From Isoetes taiwanensis (taxonomy: Eukaryota > Streptophyta > Lycopodiopsida > Isoetales > Isoetaceae): a stretch of 64,000 nt of DNA. The stretch lies in contig JAJEKV010000026.1 of NCBI GenBank assembly GCA_021234155.1, positions 1,240,001 through 1,304,000 on the forward strand, written 5' to 3'. The notes beneath the pieces were generated by a model that searched no databases, was not told the origin of the DNA, and saw only the letters and a program-made list of their open reading frames with translations. Of this stretch, positions 1-10,967 are shown one piece after another; the first letter of the stretch is position 1; each line of letters starts with the position of its first letter. Made by a program: the position numbers and the translations under genes.

Positions 1-250
1 GCCAACATAGTCCAATCCCCAAACTTGAAATGGACCAGGGGAGACAATTCTGTAAGAAGAGGAGGGGATGCAAGATTCTTTTGCCAAAAAAATGGCATTG
101 ATGACAAGTCTTTATAATATCATAACAATCTTTAAATAAATGAGGCCAGAAATAACCGGACCTCAATATTTTCTTGGCGGTTGTGTTCAACTGCAAAATG
201 ACCACCACAAACACCTTTGTGATTTTAAAGAAGTACCGAGGGCGACTTCA
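1..250 (-). pseudogene. gypsy integrase N-terminus (zinc-binding domain and start of core)
   Basis: The minus strand encodes the HHCC zinc-binding part of a retroviral-type integrase. A GGHFA segment lies at about 180-200, and the KTCHQCHFFGKR segment with the CxxC pair lies at about 60-100. The start of the catalytic core follows as FQVWGLDYVG at about 1-35, where the first catalytic Asp sits in the LDYVG motif. The three pieces are in different frames, so at least two indels separate them. The rest of the core lies off the left edge. It would have inserted element cDNA into chromosomes; this copy cannot. Confidence 0.8.
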
Positions 251-599
251 TCTTCATCAACACATCTTAAGAGTACACCATCTCTATTTACCTTGCACAA
301 GATGTCACAACCAAAGAGTAAGTCAAACATTTTAACTTAAACTTGTAAGCTTGGCTTTTTGAAAATTGAGAAGGTATCTCTCGATCTTGAAGGAACCTCC
401 TAATAGGTTGTTGCCAACCTTGAGCTAGTATAGTTGACAAGTTCTGCTCATTTACAACAAGGTTAGTCATTTCTTCTTCTTGTATCAACTCCTCATGTTC
501 AAAGTAGGCGTGAGGCAAGTATAAACTTCGGGTTGTTCAATACATGAATAACCTTTACCTTTAAATCATAAGATTGAAGCCTACAAGCCCACCTATGAA

Positions 600-1680
600 G
601 CTTAGGTTTTTCTAATTTCTTACCATACAAAAAGGGCATGGGGTTCTGCTGCATGTAGATAGTGGCTTGGGATTTTTGTAAAGATGACCCATCTCTCGAT
701 CAAAAAGATGAGAGCAAAGAACACTCCTTTCTATCTTAGCATACTTCTCTTGAGTTTGAGACCATTGTTTGCTTGCAAAAGCAATAGGGTGTCTATCCTG
801 CAAAATGGCAACTCCAGTGAGCCTTTTTAGTGATAGTGATGTAAACTTTAAATGGTAATGAAAGGTCTGGAGTTTTTAAAAGTGTAGAATGGCAAATAGC
901 CTCTATGATCTGCAAAAAGCTTTTTCACACTCATCGGTCCAAACAACGGGCCTATATTTACTTTCTCTTTTACTAACTTGGCCTACTCTAGTCAACTTAG
1001 AGATAGGACTAATAAGGTGAGAGAAATTAGGCACATACACTCTTAAGAAAGAGGTCATTCCCATAAATCCCTTGACTTCTTTAATTGTCACTGGGTGTTT
1101 AAAGCTTTTTTAAAGCTATGATCTTTCTCTTGACTACTTGAAGGCCTTTTAGTAAAACCTCATGGCCTAAAAAGCTGGCCTTTGGATGCCAAAAGATGCA
1201 CTTCTTTGGGTTTAGATTAACTCCGGTTTTGCGCACAATATAAATATCCTTGTTAGCTCACGAAATATGATCACTTGTACCGGTACCTAAGCATAAATCA
1301 TCAAGATAAAACTACGAATTGCTCGGGGAGTCATGTTTGCAAAAGCGGTATCCATAGCTCTACGAAATGTAGCGAGGGGGCATTCATTAAGCCAAAAGGC
1401 ATCCTTTTCATTGCATAAGTTCCCCATGGAGTAATGAAGGATGTCTTTGGTTGATCTTCCTTTTTGATGCTAATCGATTAAAACCGGAGAAACCATCCAA
1501 AAATGAGTACATAGACTTGCCGACCTTTGCATAAAGTATTTCTTCAAAAAAGGCAAAGGGTAACAATCTTTTGTGGTAGCTTTATTTAGATCTCTATAAT
1601 CCACACATATTCTTAGAGAACCATTCTTTTTAGAACTGGAACAATACAAGAAACCCAAGAAGGGTTCACAATGTCAACTA
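600..1680 (-). pseudogene. gypsy reverse transcriptase and its RNase H, broken
   Basis: RT motif 1-2 is visible on the minus strand at 1560-1650 ([19 protein letters not shown], then DCYPLPF). The region after the RT palm, with VKGFMGMTSFLRVYVPNFSH, is at 1030-1091. The gypsy-type RNase H gives PIAFASKQWSQTQEKYAKIE at about 720-800. These pieces lie in the normal Ty3/gypsy order but in separate short frames with stops between them. The active-site YxDD block, expected near 1290-1320, reads poorly and is interrupted. The gene would have copied element RNA into DNA and removed the RNA strand; it is not functional here. Confidence 0.85.
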
Positions 1681-1737
1681 TCAAAGCGACTCCGCATTTT
1701 GAATAATTCACGCTTAATAAGATCTAAAAGTGAGGAA

Positions 1738-2081
1738 TTAATTCTTCTCAATCTGCATGACAGGTTTAGTATCTTCACGAACTTTTATCTCAAACTCACA
1801 AATGCTCCTATCAACCCCTTTCAATTCTGAATATTCCCATGCAAAAACATCCACCCAATCTTCAAAGTACTTAATCATTTTACCTTTGCAATCTTCATCA
1901 TATAGATCTCCCATTTGCAAAGTCTGGACATACCTCCTTTGTGCACTTCAAGTTCTTTGTGTGATTCCTCTTGTGCTAGGTTGATGGTCAAGATAGGATG
2001 AAACCGAGAGAGTTCATCTTCATCTAGGACATCTTCCTTGATAGCTCCCTCGGAGAGATGCTCTAAGAGTGTTTTCTGCAC
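1738..2081 (-). pseudogene. gypsy pol spacer immediately upstream of RT
   Basis: The minus-strand translation contains WVDVFAWEYSELKGVD, the conserved segment that directly precedes RT in plant gypsy polyproteins. It fixes the domain order, because it lies between the upstream RNase H module (2063-2450) and RT (below 1660). The 1738-1920 and 1875-2081 reading frames overlap in different registers, so a frameshift separates them. Confidence 0.7.
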
Positions 2082-2455
2082 AAAGAATCAGCCTCAAAGT
2101 TTTTAGACCTTGGAATATGATAAATTTCCCAATGATCAAAAAAAGTTAGCAATTCTCGAGCTTTGTGTTCGGATCCTCCATATCTTGATGTTTTGTTTGG
2201 TATTCTCCCAAAATCTGTTTTGCAAACAAGTTGTGAGTCTCCATAGATAACAATATGGGAAATATTCATGAACCTTGCTTCTGTAGGCCTGCAATGAGGG
2301 CCCTATATTCTGCTGCATTAGAAGAAATATTAGGATGAATTCTCCCTATTTTAGTCATCACTTAAGATGCATCCTTGAATAGCGGCAGAAGAAGCAATCC
2401 CTAATTTTTTTAGACATACCTCCATCAAACCAAAGGTAGGCCTTGTTTTCTTTTG
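2063..2455 (-). pseudogene. extra RNase H type I module upstream of RT
   Basis: A second RNase H is readable on the minus strand with its four acidic positions. They are the FDGG strand at about 2440, AAEYRALIAGL at about 2295, VIYGDSQLV at about 2240-2255, and FEADSL near 2080. The order D-E-D-D and the spacing fit the cellular or archaeal-type RNase H found as an additional domain in some plant gypsy elements. At least two frameshifts break it. It lies between protease and RT rather than after the gypsy RNase H. The function inferred from the family is extra RNase H activity during cDNA synthesis. Confidence 0.8.
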
Positions 2456-2584
2456 GATCGGGGAACTCTGCATGAGCAAAGTTGATAACTACGCATTTAT
2501 ATCAATATCTAGACCTAAAGCGTAAACTCCTATCTCTTCTTCCTGCAAAATATCCACATCTATGAATCTAATGTTAGCGAAGGG

Positions 2585-3010
2585 TCAGTTTGGTTTTACC
2601 GGTTTAATGGAAGTTGCTCCATTTGAAATAGTGCAAATACCTTCAGACCATATAGGCCTAGCATCTCTTGTTTTCATCCACCTTCTTCCCAATAATAAAT
2701 CATAGATGTTAGCATGATTAACATTCTCAAAATCAACAACCACAAATGTAGCTAAGACAATGATTCCCCCCATTAATGGACACATTTCTCACCTACTCCC
2801 TTTGGTACTACCTTAGCATTGGAAAAGGATTTTAGAACAATAGAAGTGTTGTCTTCTACTTTGAGATTCAAAGGTGTTTTCATAACATGATAAGGCATGA
2901 CATTTAGGGAGGAACCTCCATCCAACAAAACCTTATCTAAATGGGAGGTACCTATAGTAGCACTACAAATAAAAGCACCCGGATCTTGATTGTGCTCGGA
3001 TAAGGCTTCT
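2585..3010 (-). pseudogene. gypsy aspartic protease (retropepsin)
   Basis: The minus strand reads LDKVLLDGGSSLNVMPYHVM at about 2886-2945. This is the retropepsin active-site loop in its DGG form, common in plant gypsy elements in place of DTG or DSG. It is followed at 2585-2785 by the second half of the domain, including IYDLLLGRRWM. A frameshift or stop separates the two parts. The enzyme would have cleaved the Gag-Pol polyprotein. Confidence 0.75.
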
Positions 3011-3429
3011 GAAATGTTGTTGCAAGTTTCGCAGCAATTTCTTCAACATTTTGGGTATTCTTGATAAGCTTTTCCCTGTATGATGGTGCAATCCTTAATA
3101 AAGTTAGTAAGTCTCTGATAACCTTGGAGTTTTTCATAAGCAATTCAAATTCATCAAGCTCAAAATCTTTGTTTATACCTTTGAGCAGGGGGAGGAACTA
3201 TATCCGAGGATTTGGCTGAAATGTTACCTTAGGAGCTACAATTGGTGGGGATGAGAACTTGCGGATATACCGAATGGAGCCCTAGCGTGTTTGCACAACC
3301 ATAACATCTTGTTCTTCTTGTTCTTACGCACAAGTCTCAATAAAACTAATATTGGACACTGTTTACCTTTTCTTGCTTTGCAAGGTAATTCTTGACAACT
3401 GCTGAGAACTTCTCTTCATGACCTATCTC

Positions 3430-3562
3430 TTTGCAAAAGAACAAAACAGGACATTCTCTACCAAAATGGCCCCTTTTGTGGCATTTAGGACAAGATCTTG
3501 CAAAGCAATTTTCAGCCCTATGATAGGGTTTACCACGGTTTGTGCATTCGGGTATGGCGAGC
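3430..3562 (-). pseudogene. gypsy Gag zinc knuckles
   Basis: The minus strand encodes CPKCHKRGHFGREC, an exact CX2CX4HX4C nucleocapsid knuckle, at about 3445-3500. It is preceded by a more decayed Cys/His segment (RGKPYHRAENC). Gag knuckles bind the element RNA during packaging. This piece is in frame over roughly 40 residues and then meets a stop. Confidence 0.7.
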
Positions 3563-3917
3563 TAGAAGAAGGAGCATTATTACTATTTTTAACTCCATGA
3601 GTTGTTTGGTAACTTCTAAGAGAGCTTGGATACCTTACTTATCTCGATTTCATTTTCAAAACACGAGGGTCTAGCTCTTGACTTTTGGCTTCTTCTTTTC
3701 CTTCCGAGGCTGCATACGGGGGCGGCATTAGCATAGTGTAACTTCGTGCTTTCGATTATCATGATGAGGAGGATAGAATGGATCTCGATTTCATCATCAG
3801 GCGAGATAGCTTAGCATTTCTATTAAATCTACACCTTTACAAATGTCTTATGGATTGAATCTAGCTCACCAAACTTTTGAAGTTTTAATAACTTTCTATA
3901 AATCTTAGGCACGGACA

Positions 3918-4483
3918 TCAAACCTCGATAAAGGAAGCAACCAGATGCAAAGTTGGGTGGGAAACATGGTTCCTATTACACACCAGCAAATAAGAGTTAA
4001 ATCTTTCCACATACTGTTTCACACTTTCACCAGATTTAATAGAAAAGGAATTGAGCTCAAAAACAAGGTCCCGGGGTGAAGTAGTCTTACCAAACCTTGG
4101 CCGAAACCTTTGTTCCAATTCATCCCACTTAGTACCTATTATTGATTCGAAATCCAACCAGGATCTGGCCTCATCACCTTTCATGCATTTGATAAACTCA
4201 GCAAACCTGGTACCTTTCTTCTTCCCATGCTCCTCATAATATTCTTCAAAATTCTTCAAGAAATTGTTAGCATTCATGGAAGAATCATAACAAGGGAAGA
4301 AACAGGTATAGTGAGCTCAAATTGGTAAGGAGCTTGTGGAGGAAAAGGCAAAGCGAGAAACATTTGTAACATTTCTTTGTGGGCGGTAGCCACTTTCATG
4401 CTTACCCCTACTAGATCTGGTTGACTGTTACCTCGGGTTGCTCGGTGAGGCTCAGCAGTCTTTCTTGGTGCCATGGAGTTCAA
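3918..4483 (-). pseudogene. gypsy Gag capsid (retrotrans_gag) region
   Basis: Two abutting frames on the minus strand (4483-4274 and 4277-3918) make up the start of Gag. The second carries the retrotransposon gag core, with GDEARSWLDFESIIGTKWDEL followed by RPRFGKTT and a long helix containing ESVKQYVERFNSYL. The likely start is the ATG of MAPRKTAEPHRAT, about 10 bp below the primer-binding site. One frameshift near 4275 separates the halves. Gag would have formed the particle that holds the element RNA. Confidence 0.8.
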
Positions 4484-4494
4484 CTTCCAGGTGA

Positions 4495-4514
4495 AAATCT
4501 CGGTAGGACCTCCA
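4495..4514 (-). promoter_or_regulatory. primer-binding site, tRNA-Gln type
   Basis: On the minus strand the LTR terminus (CA, 4518-4519) is followed after three bases by TGGAGGTCCTACCGAGATTT. From memory of tRNA-Gln this is complementary to its 3' acceptor and T-arm end, with one or two mismatches over 20 bases. It would prime minus-strand cDNA synthesis. Confidence 0.65.
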
Positions 4515-4517
4515 AAA

Positions 4518-6940
4518 TGTTAGCCTAAAACCTGGAATTTTAGTCTAACCTCAAGGGAGCTCAAACAAATTGGTTAGGACCTCCAGATCACTTAGGGTGA
4601 TCAATCCTCAACATATGAAGCGAGAAAAGTCATTTTGAAACAATGGTTTCTTCAAAATCACTAGAGTCCCTGAAACTGAAAAAACTGTCAGAGCAAAAAT
4701 TGGTCTTGCAGACACACCTTGTGAGATTTTTGAGATGTGATTGATGGTATAGATGATCAACTAGCAGAGGAAACTGATGGTGAAGATTTGACTTGATTTG
4801 AATAGGGGAAGGCTGAGAAAATCTAGGTCAAAGTCGGGTCAAAAAATTGGCCAGTGCCAAAACAGAGAGCCAAATTTTGCAGATGGAGCTTGATAAGGAA
4901 TTTTGAATTGGGATCTGTGCAGGCGACTTCAGAATAGCCCCTAGATCACGTGCATAGGGTTTAAATAGCAAAAGATGTTTTATTTTTTCTCTGTAAGTAG
5001 CTAAAGCCTCGAGAAAAGCATAAACACTGTAACAGTCATGGAAGGAAAGTTCTTTTATATGTTTTCTTTGAATGTATAGGTTTCTAATGTTTTTATGAAG
5101 ATGGAATGCAACTACCTAAAGAGAATATAACTTGGAATAAATATTTTTGGCTTTGCTTTTTTAGTTTTTAGCTTTAAAAGAACAATGCAGAATTACAGAA
5201 GATGAATGTGCAATGATGACAATAATTTTCCAGGCAAAGACTATGCATTATCATAATATAATAATGTAACACAAAAATTTAATAGTGTCAATCAGGACAT
5301 TACCAAAGTTTAGGATATAATAGTGCTTGAGGGCAACTTCCAGGTCTGTCTGAGCCTTTAGAGAATCTCAGATCTACCAATGAAGCTAAATGAAAGGATT
5401 ATTCGAGTTGTAATTGAAGTGCTTCAATGTCGAACAAGTCACACCGGGACATATCATTCAATTTCGAGCAGAACAGAGCAAAATCTGAGTAGAGCAGATC
5501 AAGATAATAACAGTGCGCCAAGATCACAGAGGTCTATCTCTGAGGGGACGTGCTGATTCGATCTGTTTTCTTGGCTTAAAAGCTGTTCTTCCCAAAAGCT
5601 AGCTCGGTTGAGTGATTTGAGGCCCAAATTGAGCAATTTCTACCGAATCAAGTGCCACAAAGGATCCCCATGGTTTCGGAAAAGGTTTAGGAGCAAATTT
5701 CGGGCAAAATTGGCGGGCTTCAATCGGATTTAGGCACGAATTGGCCGGATTTAGCAGGTTCCCCTATTTCTTAGGGTTCATCGAAAATTCTTAAGGGTGA
5801 TATATCCCACAGGCAAAAACGAGTCTGGAGGCTTCTGTATATAAGGAATAGTGTTGACCCCACTATTAACTGCGTGCCTTGAGAGAGGGACAACCAGCAG
5901 GTGTAATCGGCCCCCACGCCTGCCGCCGCGTGGAAAAAATGGGGTGACACGGAACTATGAGAAGTAGATAGGGTAGATAGGCTAGAATAGGTTTTTTATT
6001 TTTTGTACGCATCCCAAGAATCAATTTTGAAGGTCTTCCCAAGGGTTTTTTTTGAATTTTAAAAGACCAAGTTAGCTCTTTTTTTCCAAGCTTTCCATCT
6101 AGAGGGTTTTTAGGTCAAACTGAAACATTTGAATTTTGGTCCCTTTTGACCCATGGTCAATGAATATTGCAACATAGGGATGGTGAAAAAGTCATAGGAA
6201 AAAGATGGGAAAAGGGTGTAAATAGGCTATGCTGGGGTTTAGGAAGATGAAATGAGGATGAAAAAGGAGTTTTCTTGCCTTTGAAGGTTTTCAAGATCAC
6301 TAGGGGACAATTCTCAAGTGAAGGTGGGAAAAATAAAAATAAGTAGTGGAATGGTGAGAAAAGGTCTCAAAAGTGGAAACAATGGTGAAGGAAAAGTTTT
6401 GAAGGCTCTTGGGATATAGAAAGGGGACTGTAAGATGAATGGAATGAAGAAGAGATGGGTACCTCTGTAGCACTTGATCTTATCTCAAATTGTTTCTAGA
6501 GCTCAATTCATACCTCTTAGTGAAGATAGGTTTGCTCAAAGCCTAAGGTCTTCCAAACTTCTATAAGGGTCTTCCAAACTTCAAGGCTAGAATAAGAGCA
6601 AATTTCACTTCTAGGGTAGCATCCTCATGTGTGTGACTTCAAACTACTCAAGCAAGCTTCATAAGGTTGAGCTTTGGTAAAATGTCTTGTGCCTCCTTGA
6701 TAAACTTGCTATAGCCTTTGCCTGGTCTTCAAATCAAAGGAAAATGTTAAACAAATGGGAATGTGTCTAGAAAGGTGTTTTACCTCAAGGAAAAGACTAG
6801 GCCATAATAGGAGATCCCCAATGTCTTCCAATCTTGGTCAAATGTCTTCCAAACTCTGATGGGATCACAATAGCCTGGAACTTTTCCTTAAAGGAAATAT
6901 AAATGAAACAAAGGTTTTGATACATAGATGCTGGTCCATG
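4518..6940 (-). other. probable gypsy LTR, outer boundary not found, then gene-poor DNA
   Basis: The plus strand starts TGTTAGCC at 4518, the expected inner LTR end. A TATTTAAA box on the minus strand near 4965 could be the LTR promoter. I could not find the matching outer LTR end or target duplication. No protein-coding signal was seen up to 6940. Short duplicated phrases such as TCTTCCAAACTTC occur near 6550-6590. Confidence 0.4.
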
Positions 6941-6944
6941 TTGC

Positions 6945-8040
6945 CAAAAATGGGCAACAGTAAGGCAAGGATGCCCTTTAGCTCCTTATTTATTTCTTGC
7001 TGTTGCTGAAATGCTTACATCTGCTATCCATTTCCATCAAAATGCTAATGGTCTGCATGGCCTCACACTACCTGACAATTCTTCTCTTACCATTTCCCAA
7101 TATGCAGATGATACATTCACTTTTCTAAAAAATGATTCAGATAATATTGATTTTTTCTTTAAGATCATTGATTCCTTTAGTGCTGCCTCAGGTGTTCATT
7201 TGAACAAGGATAAATGTGTTATTATTGGTGATATCTCTACTCATTATATTTTGGGCATTAAATGTATGCATTCTAATGATTCTACTAAACTTCTTGGCAT
7301 GCCTTTGTCCACTAATCCTTCTATTAAAGGTCTATGGTCCCCTATTATCTCTCGAATAAAAAAGAAATTATCAAATTATGGCAGTTGCTTATCTTTAGCT
7401 GGCAGAACTATTATTGCTAATTCTGTCATTGCTAGTTCCCATATTTACTTTTCGTCAGCCCTTCTTGCTCCAAAATCTATTTATACAGCTAGAAAGAATC
7501 ATTAGAAATTTCATATGGGGCAAGCATCATATGGTCAACTGGAAATCTATTGCTAGAAGTAAAATTCAAGGGGGTCTTGGATGTAAGAATCTTCTTTATC
7601 AAGGCTATGCTTTGGCAGGTAAGTATGTTTGGAGATCTCTGTTTCATGGTAATAATCCAGGCCTCCATTTTTATCAAATACTGGCTCTCTTGTAGCCATA
7701 TCAAAGGACATCCTTCATTATTGCATCACCTTCATCTGCTTTTTTCAACTTGCAATCTGGTTCAAACACTTCTCCTTTGATGAGAAATATTATCTTTGCC
7801 TGGAATTTGTCTCATAAAGCTTTCAAAAATGTAGATCTACATAATTGTCACCTAAGATCCTCCATTTTCTGGAACCCTGTGCTATCTATTGACAATTCAT
7901 CTCCATTGGCTGTCATTCACCCTAGGATTTATAAAAAATGGAGTATTCATAATATCCTGACCTTAGATGACCTGAGACATAACAACAGGTGGATCACTTG
8001 GACTGCCTTCAAGCAAAAAATAAGGGGAACTATTTCTGAC
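6945..8040 (+). pseudogene. L1-type LINE ORF2 fragment (RT C-terminal half), decayed
   Basis: The fragment opens in the RT fingers/palm with VRQGCPLAPYLFLAVAEM (6961-7014). It continues through the active site QYADDTFTFL (about 7100) and the thumb, including KLLGMPLSTNPSIKGLWSPI. It then passes into the C-terminal region through several frames: FIWGKHHMVNWKSIARSKIQ at 7510-7570, PLAVIHPRIYKKW at 7900-7950, and WITWTAFKQKIRGTI at 7990-8030. There are at least three frameshifts after 7500. It lacks the endonuclease domain and has no poly(A) tail. The residue pattern matches the LINE at 33.5-40.4 kb across its whole length, so both belong to one family. Confidence 0.88.
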
Positions 8041-8324
8041 AGGAAACTATTCAAGGGGCGGGCGGGACGGGCGGGAAAATTCAAATTTTTTAAAATTTGG
8101 AGAGACGGACGGGCTGGCCAATTCGAAAGCGGACGGGGGGGTAAAATTTTTTTTCTAATAGAGAGCATCAAATGTTCATGATCGAAAGGATCTCTGGAGC
8201 GCCTTCTGCTGGTTCTGATGATTCAGAAGAATAATAGTAGAAGAATAATAATACTTGTCATCTTGTTGTAATCTGGTTGTGTTAGTATACAACAGGTATA
8301 CATAACATTTTGTAATACACATAA
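8041..8324. other. G-rich low-complexity tract and left flank of the CACTA-type element
   Basis: Bases 8055-8140 are rich in GGGCGGGACGGGCGGG-like runs and GGACGGG units that join the LINE remnant abruptly. Beyond them lies unremarkable AT-rich DNA up to the CACTA terminus. No gene was seen. Confidence 0.4.
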
Positions 8325-8348
8325 CACTACAAGAGGATGAGGGTTTGG

Positions 8349-8605
8349 CGTCAAAAAAATCGTCAGACAAATTGGATGGCTATGTCCTGACGAATATTCC
8401 GACGACTATCCTGGCGATTAAATTCCTGACGATATATCGTCAGGAGAAAACATCAGACAAATTGTCAGAAATTAAACGTCACTACTATCGTCAGAGAAAT
8501 CGTCAGACATATGCGTCAGGTTTCGCGTCAAACTTTTCGTCAGAAAAAACGTCAGAGCCTGCGTCAGACAAAACGTCAGAAAAAAATGTCAGATTTTATT
8601 TTATT
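8349..8605 (+). repeat. left subterminal CGTCAG array
   Basis: At least nine exact CGTCAG hexamers and two CTGACG occur in about 250 bp, commonly as CGTCAGAAAA or CGTCAGACA. The same motif recurs inverted at the right end. In En/Spm, short repeated subterminal motifs are binding sites for TnpA; a binding role here is inference. Confidence 0.75.
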
Positions 8606-9890
8606 TTTTATTTTATTTTATTTTTTATAAATCATAACAATTGATCCAAAAGTCTGTTTTGACTGAAATTTGTTGCATTGGAAAGCCCTCTTATAGATCT
8701 CTTCCACGGTGTATGATTGAATCGAGTTTGATTAAGTTATCTGGTTGAAAAGCATAACCTTCTGGCTGGCTTTAATTATAGTTTGTTTGGTGTTATCTCT
8801 ATTGGAAAACGTCTCTGGATTAGTTATCTAGTAATTAACCTTTTGGTTTTATGAACCATATGGATAAATGTAGGTTCTATAAAAGATAATAACTATGATG
8901 GTCCCCTTAAACTTTGAATCGATAGACGAGTTGACTACTCATTCTAAACCTTCCTCCCATTTAATTGCTTTGTACAAGCTTTGTTTGGAAGTCACTATGT
9001 TGAAGTTTGAAAGACCCCTTGTCATGGTATCTCAAGTTTTAGTATCACTTTGCTCCTTCTTGCTACATATGCCAATCTGCTAGTGTGCCCCGTGTTTGAA
9101 TGCATCTGTATACTCCTTATTTGCTTTTGAGGTATACTTGGCTATGCCCCTACTAATTTGTAGGACCTTTTGAATCTCAAAGGCTTACAAGGCACAAAAG
9201 ATTCCCATCTTTAAAGAGACACCCTTTAGATCATGAAAATTCCTGCTTATATAGAGGCAAGAAAGCACTTACCTTGATATTTCTATGACCCATATATGGT
9301 TTTGCCTAGTACAAAGTTTGGAAGGTAAGTTAAAAACCCATTTTGAGAATGCTTCAATTTATCTGGATTTGTGAACTGCTCAAGGCACAGGTCCTAGGTT
9401 AAGTAACCCTTGACCCTTCAGGAAAAGGCATATACAGATTTCTATGTTGGTTACGTGGATGGCCTTTAGCAATAGCCATCAACTTCTCTTTGTTTCAAGA
9501 ATCTGATAAAATGGTAAGATTCCCTTTGAAGCAAACGGGCATGTGGTTCCCAAATTTGTGGAGGTGCTGCCCCTAGAGTTATGTTGGAAAGTTAGGCACC
9601 CTGGAGAACAGTGTTGTACAAGGTGGTGGTGATATATGTCAAGGAGTATGGCATTAAGGGTTTGGCCTTTTAGTTCTTCATAACCATGACTTTACATAAA
9701 GAAAAAATGGACTGCTACACCACTTGAACTTGTGGGCAGGGTGTGGGAGAATGGGTACTTTTGCCTTTTAATTATCAGCCCATAGTGCCCTATAGCAATA
9801 GCCTTAAGATTCAGTCTATTCAAAACTATGTAGACTAACGCCTTAGACTAACCTTTGAAAGCAAATGAGACCTGCTGCTCATAATATTGT
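8606..9890. other. CACTA-type element interior, no gene recognised
   Basis: AT-rich DNA without a convincing reading frame. Bases 8630-8770 resemble 45955-46090 (both contain TTGGAAAGC and TTAAGTTATCT in the same order), which suggests a shared dispersed repeat. The rest shows nothing identifiable. Confidence 0.4.
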
Positions 9891-10040
9891 ATGGGTGAAA
9901 ATAAATGTACCCAGGTTATTGTGATTCCTTCGCAAAAAATTCCATCCCGCGGAATCACCGAGCTCGCGACCCCGTTATCCGTACAACGGACCCCGTTTTT
10001 CGTACCTGACAGGGTCGCTTTCAGGTCATTTATACCTTCT

Positions 10041-10435
10041 GGCAGAATCACAACTTTGCTATTCCGCCAGATGGAATCACCAATTTACGATTCTTCGAGA
10101 TGGAATCACCGTTCATGTATTCCACCAGACGGAATCACAACCGTATTATTTATTCCGCGAGACGGAATCACAATCGTGTGATTCCGCCAGACGGAATCAC
10201 AACCTTGCTATTCCGCCAGATGGAATCACGGACGTCTGATTACGTGAGATGGAATCACCACTTACGTATCCCGCCAGAAAGAATCACAACATTGCTATTC
10301 CGCCAGATGGAATCACAACCATGCGATTCTGCCCGGTGGAATCACCCCCTTCCACTTCCGCGGGGCGGAACCACCATATTCTGATTCCGTCCGATGGAAT
10401 CACCCCAGATGGGATTCCTCCCGACGGAATCACTT
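10041..10435. repeat. 29-bp tandem array of imperfect palindromes (about 14 units)
   Basis: Units start with ATTCCGCCAGATGGAATCAC or a variant, followed by nine variable bases; most are exactly 29 bp (one is 33). Together with the preceding G, the ATTCCG and CGGAATC halves pair to form a 7-bp stem around a 5-base centre. The repeated 20 bases are fairly conserved, while the nine following bases differ between units. An outlying copy lies at 9930-9958. The array sits in the middle of the CACTA-type element. Confidence 0.85.
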
Positions 10436-10967
10436 GGAGAAGCCCAATGTTTGCCATTTTCAATTTCTGCAGATGAGCGGCAGATTTTCAAAGTATAACT
10501 TACATTTGCTTGCTACATTTGCTTGCAAAAGCAAGCAGGGTGGATTGAATTGGAAGAAAATATAAACTTGTGCTACTCCATTTTTTGTGTGCCTGTCCAT
10601 TGTTATTCTATGCACTTGCCCAGAATTTTTATGGATGGGGATTTGAACCCCTTGCCAATATTGGCAATGCCATGTCCGAACTAAATCTTGCATGGATTCT
10701 TCACATTTTTCTTTGGAAAAACGTAACGATTCGTGCTAGCTTAAATTATGTAGGAGCAATAAAAGGCTTATAGAGTTTGTTGCTCACTGGGCATCAGAAA
10801 TTGGGACAACTTTAGGGCTGCTTAATATTTCAACAATCCAATATTGAATGCCACTAACCAAATTGGCCAACTGAGCAGCATATACAGCAGCCCAATTGGA
10901 TCAAACATAATCCCAAATCTGTGTTCCAGCCCACTTGCTACACATTTAAGTGCAAATTTGGGAGTGA

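Larger units (their letters stand above)
1..4517 (-). mobile_element. Ty3/gypsy retrotransposon, decayed, truncated by window edge
   Basis: Read on the minus strand from high to low coordinates, the segment gives a gag domain, two zinc knuckles, a retropepsin, an RNase H module, the usual pre-RT spacer, reverse transcriptase, a second RNase H and the start of integrase. Every domain is broken by stops and frameshifts, so no long reading frame survives. The primer-binding site lies just above the gag start, and the LTR begins at 4518. The integrase core runs off the left edge, so the 3' half and the 3' LTR lie outside the window. The DGG-type protease and the additional RNase H recall the Tat branch of plant gypsy elements; the assignment to Tat is inference. 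Confidence 0.88.

Noticed and set aside
8041-8181. Extension of the LINE protein into an Arg/Gly/Ala-rich tail
   Set aside because: The tail is translated from a G-rich simple-sequence tract that is not LINE sequence; homology to the other LINE stops at about 8035.
10041-10435. CRISPR-like repeat-spacer pattern
   Set aside because: The period and variable nine-base segments recall a CRISPR array, but spacers are far too short, the region lies in a plant CACTA-type element, and no cas gene is present.
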